64,000 nt of DNA from Lates calcarifer (taxonomy: Eukaryota; Chordata; Actinopteri; Centropomidae): NCBI RefSeq assembly GCF_001640805.2, contig NC_066838.1, positions 1-64,000 of the forward strand, given 5' to 3'. Shown one piece after another: positions 56,275-64,000 of this stretch. Position 1 is the stretch's first letter. The number at the start of each line of letters is the position of its first letter. The notes beneath the pieces are model-generated. The model was not told where the DNA came from. It did no database searches and saw nothing but the letters and a program-made list of their open reading frames with translations. A program made the position numbers and the translations under genes.

Positions 56275-56375
56275 GGGCTCTAGACTGGTGACCAATTAGT
56301 TGCATTTTGCAACCATTTTTGGAGACAGTGAGCACCAGTGCGACTTGCAAATATGCCCCCAATCCTATTCTAGGG
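56275..56375 (+). mobile_element. hAT-like terminal fragment
   Basis: CAGGGCTCTAGACTGGTGAC followed by CAATTAGTTGCATTTTGCAA matches a frequent fish hAT end. A related start (CAGGGCTCCAAACTAAC) occurs at 63,037. No partner end is evident here. Confidence 0.5.
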
Positions 56376-58150
56376 TTGGGTCCATTGTAAAACATTGCTT
56401 TATTTGTGGTGACCCATTTATCATTTATGTTCATGCGGCTTCTCTGACCTCTCCATCCAGGGCTGGGCTGCACCCTCTCTGCGTGCGCCACACACACACA
56501 GAGCAGCTGAGATGAACCAGCTGAACTGAAGTAGCTAAAGTACTATTTTCAGCGTTTTCCACAGTCTCCCTCATCATTTTTAACAGGAACCGCAGCACAC
56601 TGGTTAAGCTAATAGTGAATTGTAACTAAAAAGCTAAAATGAAAGCTGTCTGAAAGCTTGCTGCTAATCTTAAAATTTGGGAAACTCCTGTAAATTTTAC
56701 TCTCTAAGACAAACAAGCCCCTCAACATTTTAGATTTCTATCCAGTGACATATTGAGTTCACTGATTTTACTGTTGTAGTTCTACAAACTGTATTTAGTG
56801 GGTTTAATATATGACTCAAATCTTCTCATGTCCTGAATTTCTTTTACAAAATGATAAATTAAAAAACCCAGTTATTTAATAGTGAAAAAGAATCAGTAAC
56901 GGTCTTAGCTGGAATGATAGGGGTCTGGAAGGATAAAGATAAAATCCTAATGTTAGTCATCCCTACAGCTGGTTAGTGGTTTCACCTTGACTTTAGGGAG
57001 ATGAGCAAATCACTGTTCAAATCACTTCACTGTGAGCCTTGTTTAACCAGTGATTTTGTCTGTGTCAAAAATGTGGATTATTTTCTCCCACATTAAAGGG
57101 CCATGTAGATTTTTATAATACTTATACTACTAATACTAAAATAAAACAACACATCGGTTTTCCTGTAAATTGTTTATTACTAAAGCATTTATCAACAAAA
57201 TATAAAATATAAATATGTTGCATTGAATGTTGATTTAACATGCTCCTAACTCATGCCCAGGAACACAAATCTTCCATTTTTTTTCATCCCTCTCAGCACA
57301 ACTTTCAGACTAATGTATTTCAAGTGGAAATAACTTTTGTATCCTCGCCACATATTTTTTTCTGTCACTCGAGACTCTGTGGCACGGAAACGGTTTTTCT
57401 TTTATGTTTACTATCTTTTAAGTTTAAGTGTATGTTTGTAGATTCTATTGCTGTTCTCAATCTTACGTTTCTGTGCTTTTTATCAGAGAAGCACATCTGC
57501 TTATTTAATAGCATGCCACCAAACTCTTGAAAATATACATCTGATTAGCCATTTCTCATGTTACGGTCACAGCTATCAAATGCCATTTTCTAACAGAGAC
57601 AGTAGTTTTTGGACTGCGGCAGACCGGGGGCAATTCAAAATGGAATGTAGCCCATCAACGGCGGACAACCCAAAGGGATATGGAGCACACCACGTCTACC
57701 CACAACACAGTGGCCATTCCGAACCCCGACCTACCTGCCTTTACACTAATTTGCAGCAAATCTAGTAACATGGCCGCATAAACGGCACAAAGACGGGGTG
57801 ACACTATTCATGTCCCTCATTTAATCCCTGCAGTCATCACTTTTATTTAGGTTATTTCATAAAAATGAACTTTTAAATGCTACACTGCATTTTGACCAGT
57901 GACTCCATTATTTTATTTATCTATTTGTTCATTCATTTATTCATTCATTCAGTCTACAGTATATTATATGAATACATCTTTTTCTGAGATGAGGGGTGAT
58001 TTAGAGCAGTTGGTGACAGGCCTATGCATTTCCATCCCCATCCCCCCAATTTCATTGAAAACAAAAAGTAATAAAATATGTGATTATACTTGTAGAAAAA
58101 GAGGGCTGCTTACTGTAGCCTACTGACTGACTGATTCTTTTTGTTTTGTG
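56376..58150. other. Non-coding stretch, nothing recognised
   Basis: AT-rich sequence with short plus-strand frames of about 75-105 codons. None has a recognisable domain or splice context. Confidence 0.45.
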
Positions 58151-58450
58151 TTTTGTGTTCTGCTAGTGTCCTTGTCACTACTGGCAGCATGAGGTGGTAC
58201 CTGCAGCCCAATCAGGTTACACAGGTAGCCCAGGTAGTCAGGATGGCACATCCACACAATGATTTGCTGTGTCTCCCAGCACAGTCTCAAGAACATAGAG
58301 GAGATACCAGGAGACTGGCCATTACATGAGGGGAGCTGGATAAGGCCATAGAAGGGCATCAACCCAGCAGCAGGAGCAGTACCTGCTCTTTTATGCAAGG
58401 ATGAGCAGGAGGAGCACTACCAGAACCGCCACAGACTGCCCAGGAGCTAA
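58150..58450 (+). pseudogene. Tc1-like transposase fragment (DNA-binding part)
   Basis: With frames corrected by eye, blocks like FAVSPSTVSRT, RRYQETG and STQQQEQYLL can be read. These fit the helix-turn-helix region of a second Tc1-type family, distinct from the element at 58.7 kb. Stops interrupt it and no catalytic region follows. Confidence 0.6.
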
Positions 58451-58453
58451 CTG

Positions 58454-58555
58454 ATGCCCTGACCCAGATCTTGACATCCCCTGAGACACCATCCCCACAT
58501 GCCCAGACATGGAAAGGCAAGGTAAGGTTGACAATTTAGATCTGGGTCAGGGCAT
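58454..58555. repeat. 18-bp perfect inverted repeat
   Basis: ATGCCCTGACCCAGATCT at 58,454-58,471 faces AGATCTGGGTCAGGGCAT at 58,538-58,555, with 66 bases between. It lies between the Tc1 fragment and the unclassified repeat end. Confidence 0.9.
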
Positions 58556-58559
58556 GTGC

Positions 58560-58680
58560 AGTGTCCAGTGGTCGCAAAAGGGTGCACGGCTGCCACGATC
58601 GGCGTCCTGCCAGCATCCCCGATGGGCACAAGTTTGCGAGGGCCCAATCAACGTTGCTTGCAGCTTTAATTTATTTTGGG
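58560..58680 (+). repeat. 3' end of the high-copy unclassified teleost repeat
   Basis: TTTGCGAGGGCCCAATCAAC followed by GTTGCTTGCAGCTTTAATTT resembles the end of the same family as 19,655-19,765 and 54.3-56.3 kb. Confidence 0.5.
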
Positions 58681-58718
58681 ATCTTACCTGACACCTGACA
58701 CTAAATTAGTAAGTTGTA

Positions 58719-60279
58719 CAGTCCCTGACAAAAGTCTTGTTGCTTATCCAAGTTGTAGGAACAACAAATAATAACTTGACTTGTTGTTGATCAGTTGGAA
58801 TCAGAAATGGCTTATATGAAAGGCAAAGGCCTCTAGATTATACTTATTATACCAAAATAAAGTCTTGTATCATTCTTTGAGTTTTATCATTTAATTAGGA
58901 CAGAAAGGTCAGATTTTGTTTGGACAAAAGTCTTGTCGCATACAAAAATAATGTACGGTAGAAATTATATTTTATTTTGAATACACAAACATGCTACAAT
59001 AACATCAGAACATAAAGTCATGGCCTTGGGAAAAAGAATTAATATCGTGTATGACTCCCATGAGCTTGGAGGACTGCATGCATACGTCTCTGCAATGACT
59101 CAAATAACTTATTGATGAAGTCATCTGGAAGGGCAAAGAAAGCAGTCTTGCTGGACTCCCAGAGTTCATCAAGATTCTTTGGTTTCATCTTCCAAGCCTC
59201 CTCCTCCATCTTACCCCAGACATGCTCAATAATGTTCATGTCTGGTGACTGGGCTGCCCAATCCTGGAGCACCTTGACCTTCTTTGCTTTCAGGAACTTT
59301 GATGTGGAGGCTGAAGTATGAGAAGGAGCACCATCCTGCTGAAGAATTTGCCCACTCTTGTGGTTTGGAATGTAATGGGCAGCTAGAATTTCTTGATGCT
59401 TCAGGCTGTTGATGTTGCTATCCACTCTGCAGATCTCACGCACATCCCCATACTGGATGTAAACCTAAACCATGATTTTTCCTCCACCAAACGTGACTGT
59501 TTTCTCTGTGAATCTTGGGTCCATGCGGGTTCCAAGAGGTCTTCTGCAATATTTGCAGAGATTGGAATGCAGTTCAATGGATGATTCATCAGAAAAATCA
59601 ACCTTCTCCCACTTTTCCAATGTCCATTCTTTCTGCAAGCTGTGGGCCTTGGCAAATGCAACAAGATTTTTTTGTTGTCTTCTGTTTAATGCTGGTTTGT
59701 GAGCACTAATTCGGCCATGGAGACCACTGCATGAAAGAATTCAACAAACTGTTCTTGTAGATACAGGGGTTTCTGGTGACCAGTTGAAAAAGGGCTGGCC
59801 CTGAACTGCCAAAGCAACAAACGGTCCTCTTGAACAGTTATCTTACGGGGTCTGCCTGACCTGGGCTTGTCATGAATGTCACCAGTTTCTTCAAATATTT
59901 TTCTTATCCTCTTCACTTGATGTTTGGATACATTGAAGATGTCTGCCACCTCAGCAGCAGACTTGGTCTTCAGGCTTTTGATGATCAGCACTTTGGTCTG
60001 TGGTTGAATCAGGTTGCACTTCACATAAAGGTCTGGTGTCTACAAGACAAGACTGTCCTTGCAAAAACAACTTATGGGCATTACCAAGCTGTGAACATCA
60101 GAAAAATTTTTGACAGTTTCATTTTGCACCCAGTTATTAATGTTAAAGCCCCTGGCATTAAAATTAACCATTTATTTTAACAATTGAATGATTAGAAATA
60201 AAGTTATATGCCATTTTAACCAGTTATATGCCATTTAAGTTACTATGTCCTTATGCGACAAGACTTCTGTCAATGACTG
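58719..60279 (-). mobile_element. Tc1-like transposon, 1561 bp, with inactive DD35E transposase
   Basis: Flanked by TA at 58,717-58,718 and 60,280-60,281. Ends are CAGTCCCTGACAAAAGTCTT on the left and, on the other strand, CAGTCATTGACAGAAGTCTT on the right. Internal copies of the AAAGTCTTGTCGC-type motif lie near 58,925-58,940 and 60,045-60,065, giving an IR/DR arrangement. The minus strand encodes transposase: an N-terminal helix-turn-helix (start Met at 60,024; NVSKHQVKRIRKIFEETGD and a GRPRKI hook), then SDESS, QQDGAPSHTS and NIIEHVW. There are 35 residues between the second catalytic D and E. The frame shifts once in the middle (about 59,725-59,800), and a TAG stop lies just before the C-terminal 134-codon frame. 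Confidence 0.92.
59039..60024 (-). pseudogene. Tc1/mariner transposase, DD35E type, frameshifted
   Basis: The enzyme would bind the element's inverted repeats and cut and paste it at TA sites. Intact parts are the N-terminal DNA-binding region (60,024 to about 59,800) and the catalytic region from about 59,725 to 59,039, which keeps all three acidic residues (SDES, QQD, IIE). A frameshift between these parts and a stop codon (TAG where a tryptophan is usual, near 59,465) prevent a full product. It lies entirely within the inverted repeats of the element. Confidence 0.88.
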
Positions 60280-60519
60280 TACATCATCGGGACATGACAC
60301 TTTAATTATAAAAGGTATGTATTAAAACAAACTGTGTTTACATTCTTTCAGTCAGTTTGTGCAGCAGTACAACTTTGCCAGATGACAACACATAGTCAAG
60401 TGTTACTGAAAAGGAGAATACCGAGCACCTCTTCAGCTTGCTGACTGACTAGTGTTTGCTGACACTGTCTTTACGATCAGTAAACACTGACAAGACAAAA
60501 CAAGAAGCAAACCAAGCTG

Positions 60520-61186
60520 ACCAATCACATGGAAAATTTCTGGCAAATTTACAGAAACTTTCCATGGGAAATTAAGCTGGGGAATTTTGGAAATACTGAA
60601 TCATAAATTAGAATTTAATTAGAAACTAGAAATTTGGAGTAATTTATACAAACTGTATTACATACAAACATGAATATAAAAATGTTTGTTTTGCCATAAG
60701 CAGACGTGCAAATACAAATTATGAAAATCAACTCTGATTTATTTGTGAGTAGAACTTTGATTCTTTCATTGAACAACAAAGAAAGATGAATGCTGAATAA
60801 AGTAAACACATAAACATGGTGTTAGCTAGCTTATAGTTAGCATATCTGATTTACCAGCTAGCTAGCGACTGCATATACACATTTTGATTTATTTTTGCTA
60901 GTTAAACTTAATACCACAGATCAAATATATTTATCTCAGTAATATAATCAAAACTGAATTAACTAGATGTAGTCAGTGGGCTCAAATATCCTGCTATAGT
61001 GTGCAGGATTTTATAAATGCAGGGTAGAAATTCACCTAAATTTTTTTTAACCAAGATTATGCTGCCAGATGTTTTTTTTTCCAACTACATTTAAGTTCGC
61101 TGTTTTTCCAGTTTATTCACATATATTGCCGTTAATTCCCATGGAAAGTTTCCAAGTTTGAAAATTCCCAGAATTTCACAACCCTA
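60520..61186. mobile_element. hAT-like non-autonomous element
   Basis: CAGAAACTTTCCATGGGAAA (60,550) near the left and CCCATGGAAAGTTTCC with CAGAATTTCACAACCCTAA (61,138-61,186) at the right match the internal and terminal parts of a familiar fish MITE whose end reads TTAGGGTTGTGAAATTC. The left end is not sharply defined. The region between is AT-rich and non-coding. Confidence 0.5.
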
Positions 61187-61224
61187 ATATTTATTGAAGA
61201 AAGAATGAAAACAAACTAATATCT

Positions 61225-61400
61225 TAGAGTTCAACTGGTCGAGGTAGATGGCCACCCACCCTGAGTCTGGTTCTGCTCAAGGTTTCTGCCTATTAAAAGG
61301 AAGGTTTTCTTTGCCACTGTCACCTAGTGCTCGCTTTATTTGTTCTTGGTGTAAACTGTAAAAAATTATAAATAAATATAATTATATATAATTATAATAA
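61225..61400 (+). mobile_element. L2-like LINE 3' end fragment
   Basis: TCGAGGTAGATGGCCACCCA, TTAAAAGGAAGGTTTTCTTT and GCCACTGTCACCTAGTGCT match the 3' region of the L2 copy at about 33,615-33,705. Only the untranslated tail is present. Confidence 0.8.
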
Positions 61401-61548
61401 ATTCCAGTTAAAAATGTAAAAATAAAATCTTTCTTGCAGCTATTCTCTTATTCTGTAGACCACAGTGCAAGAGAAAGGATACTAGAGGTGGGAATCTCTA
61501 GGCACCTCAGGATTCAATTTGATTATGATTCAGACATTACATTTAAGC

Positions 61549-62447
61549 ACGGGACGATATGAAATTCATGTCATGATTATTCTGGCCAAAATAACTGCGA
61601 TAAACAATATTATCATGATAATCAGGAAAATATGCTTTTAACTCTTCAAATGGCTCCAAAACACACTGAAATCACCACAACATCACTGCATCACAGATAC
61701 ACAGGACACATTTTTTTAACACAACTCTGCTCCAGTCTGAGACACCAGAGCTATTTGCTGTTTAACTACATAGCTAGCGTTACCTGGCTAACACTAGCTT
61801 AATTCACCAGTGACCAAAACAGCATCACAACGTAACAAGCATTTAGATAAACATAAGCGTTATCTAGTAACAAGTAACTGCAAGTAACACTTGTTATGTT
61901 AAATAACTGACAGTAACGTTAGTTAATTTTAACCTTGAGTCCTTTGTTTTGGAATTCATAGCATTTCCACATATCCAATTTAACATTGTTGTGTGGGGGA
62001 TACAATGGGGCAGCTGTGGCTCAGGAGGTAGCGCCCACCAATCAGTAGGGCGGTGGTTCGATTCCAAATTGCCTCCGATGTGTCATCGGTGTGTGAATGT
62101 GTGCGTATGTGTTAGAAAGCACTAATGTATAGAACAAGTGTTGTATGAATGTGTGTGTGAATGGGGTGAATGTGATCTGTAGTGTGAAGCACTTTGAGTG
62201 GTCTATATAAGTACAGTCCATTTACCATTTACCAAGCCTTCAGCCATGCTGACGGGCATAGTATTTTGGAGGCTCCCCATTGTGGCAATTCAGTATGAAT
62301 CAATACAGGACTGTACGTGGACAAGTTTATGTAAGTCACTCGTGAGGATATTGATGATTATTCCGATGATGGAAATTCACAACGATCAACTTATTGTGTT
62401 TTTTTTTTATCGCGATAGCCAATAAAAACATATATTGTCCCATGCCT
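61549..62447. mobile_element. hAT-like non-autonomous element carrying a SINE
   Basis: Left end GCACGGGACGATATGAAATT; the right end on the other strand reads GGCATGGGACAATATATGTT. Sub-terminal TGCGATAAACAATATT (61,597) and TCGCGATAGCC (62,411) sequences fit the same family. No transposase frame. The SINE at 62,009-62,235 lies inside. Confidence 0.6.
62009..62235 (+). mobile_element. tRNA-derived SINE with good A and B boxes
   Basis: A-box-like TGGCTCAGGAGG at about 62,020 and a perfect B-box GGTTCGATTCC at about 62,055 form an internal pol III promoter. The tail AGTGTGAAGCACTTTGAGTG, TATATAAGTACAGTCC and ATTTACCATTTACC matches the copies at 22.2 and 47.7 kb. This is the best-preserved of the three. 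Confidence 0.85.
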
Positions 62448-63036
62448 AATTATGTTATCAATTAACACTTACAAAATCAATTTTTGACATTTATGAATCG
62501 ATTCAGAATCGTCCACATCCACATCACGTTGCATCTAAGAATACATTTTTCCCCCACCCCTGAAGGATCCATATAGGCCTTAATATAAGGCAATTTTTTC
62601 CCCTGAAACTTAGGTTTAGGGATTGTCTTGTACAAATATGTTTCCCTTCATTATAACAGATGTTCTGTTTAAATGGAGTAAGTATTAGTGTAACTACGGT
62701 CTCTTACAAAGTGTTAGGCTGGGTGGCTTCTAGGCTAGCAAATTTTGGCAGTCCCTGTATAGTGATTTTAATCAGCCTTTAGTGTTTGGTTAGTTCAGTT
62801 TAAACTGGAGGAGTTTCTGAAGCTGCTGTAACATGTTCTGCTGCCACAGAAGAAATAAATCTCTGACAAGTGAAAACAAATTCACAGCATCTCCCAACAT
62901 TTGTTGTGCTATGCTATGAACCTTTAATAGTTTTATGTACAAAAACAAAAGAGGGACAGCATCTAATTTGGGGTCCGAAATTACTCTGCACAAAGAGCAA
63001 AAAAATGGTTGTGCATCAGACAGGCTTCTGATTGCA
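62448..63036. other. Non-coding stretch, nothing recognised
   Basis: AT-rich DNA. A 92-codon leucine-rich minus-strand frame runs from 63,068 to 62,790 but overlaps the start of a hAT-like repeat and has no splice-bounded similarity to ORP1. Confidence 0.45.
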
Positions 63037-63162
63037 GGGCTCCAAACTAACTTTTCCTCTAGCAGCACTGGTGCTCCTTACTGAAAATTTTAGGAAAACC
63101 AGCCCAAAAGTTAGAAGCACAGCTTAAATCAATATTCAATGCTACACTGAAGAGCCCTGGAT
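63037..63162. mobile_element. Small hAT-like MITE, about 126 bp
   Basis: Left end CAGGGCTCCAAACT; the right end read on the other strand starts CAGGGCTCTTCAGT. The five bases GATTG sit directly outside both ends. This is shorter than the usual 8-bp hAT duplication, so the target-site call is uncertain. Confidence 0.5.
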
Positions 63163-64000
63163 TGGCTACCTACTCTTACCTACCTACTTAGAAATTCTAC
63201 ATACATGTTTCTCTGTCTGGATGGTTGCCTAGGAAATTCTGGTGTGTGTTGGTTCTGCCATTACTGCGACATGCCTCTCAGCTGTGTTGAAACCTGGCTT
63301 TTAGGACATGCCTTGCAAAATCTCCTTCCTGTTCCCTTAAACTTAACCACAAAATTCAAAATATATGTTGCAGAACTGAAATATCTTTTAAGGTGTTCAA
63401 AGAATTAATTAGGCAACCACTAAATCAACAAACATAGAAATCTCTCATCAACACACAGCTGTCTCTGCTACGCTACTGGAAGGAAGGCAGTCGGATAGTA
63501 CAGTGTGATGCCTCCCTTTCAAAAGGAGACCATCACCATAACAACTAACTGAGGGGGTAATTAAAGCACCTTGGGGAGGAAGACAAATAACAAAATGACA
63601 TGGAGCAATCCATTCTCTCTGGAGCTGTAATACTAGAGGGAATGGACTGATTTCTCATGTAATGCAGCGATAAAATGAGCAGGTGTCTTCCTTCAAGATC
63701 CTGTGGACGCCTAATAATATTAAATTATCATTTAAAGAGAAAAATGTGAATTGTAACTAATTTCTTTAGGACTGGAAAAAACTAAATCCATTATTTAAAT
63801 TTTGTTGAAATTATGTGTTTTAAATATTGTATATAAAATCGTTTTCAGAAAGTAATAAGTATTTTTTAAGTAGAATACTGCATCCTACACATTTTCATGT
63901 ACACTATCTAGGTCTGCTTCTAACATATTTTTCACTTTTATTCAATTAATCAGTTAACTGTTTTGCTTGCAAGATATAACAATAACAACAAACAAAGTAA
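63163..64000. other. Non-coding stretch to window end, nothing recognised
   Basis: AT-rich with short frames only. I see no exon and no repeat family that I can name. Confidence 0.45.

Noticed and set aside
62009..62090. A tRNA gene
   Set aside because: A and B boxes are present, but no complete cloverleaf follows and the tail is that of a SINE found three times in the window.
62790..63068. Leucine-rich 92-codon minus-strand frame as an upstream osbpl1a exon
   Set aside because: It overlaps a hAT-like terminal sequence at 63,037, has no similarity I recognise to ankyrin or PH segments and lacks clear splice borders.

Overview
The window looks like nuclear DNA from a teleost fish, probably a percomorph. 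It holds the 3' half of one spliced host gene, dense teleost-type retroelements (L2 and Rex1/Babar-like LINEs, a Ty3/gypsy fragment), Tc1 and hAT-like DNA transposons, tRNA-derived SINEs and a satellite array. There is no sign of bacterial gene organisation, CRISPR, rRNA or functional tRNA genes. Family names rest on recognising motifs and remembered sequences, because no database search was possible.

Layout. (1) 1-13.9 kb is a satellite with higher-order repeat (HOR) structure. Four related monomers, here called S, M, N and P, repeat as S-M-N-P, with the P monomer present 1, 1, 3, 1, 5, 4, 5 and 1 times in successive units. Orientation flips near 11.26 kb, and the inverted arm (11.26-13.92 kb) is more diverged. 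The array runs off the left edge. (2) 13.9-19.4 kb is a possible hAT-like remnant followed by non-coding DNA. (3) 19.4-42.2 kb, minus strand, carries 13 consecutive exons of an oxysterol-binding-protein-related gene, best matched to osbpl1a (ORP1). They run from an FFAT-like VAP-binding motif through the whole OSBP-related domain to the stop. All 12 introns are GT-AG, all phases join, and the exons give 473 codons plus stop with no disruption. (4) Several introns hold mobile elements. The 6.5-kb intron at 27.5-34.1 kb contains an L2 piece, a gypsy fragment and a second L2; the 3.7-kb intron at 36.0-39.7 kb contains a LINE with an antisense L2 inserted in it. (5) 42.2-64 kb has no recognisable exon. 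It holds a Rex1/Babar-like LINE split by an unclassified insertion, a Tc1-like transposon with DD35E spacing, hAT-type MITEs, SINEs and an unclassified high-copy repeat.

The only gene likely to work is osbpl1a, a sterol/PI4P-binding protein acting at membrane contact sites. The 5' exons expected for a long ORP1 (ankyrin repeats, PH domain) were not found in the 22 kb upstream of the first visible exon. All transposon ORFs seen are broken or partial. The features most worth a second look are the inverted HOR satellite with its patchwork junction, the DD35E Tc1 element, the 0.9-kb insertion bounded by 67-bp direct repeats, and a cluster of perfect inverted repeats near 46 kb.
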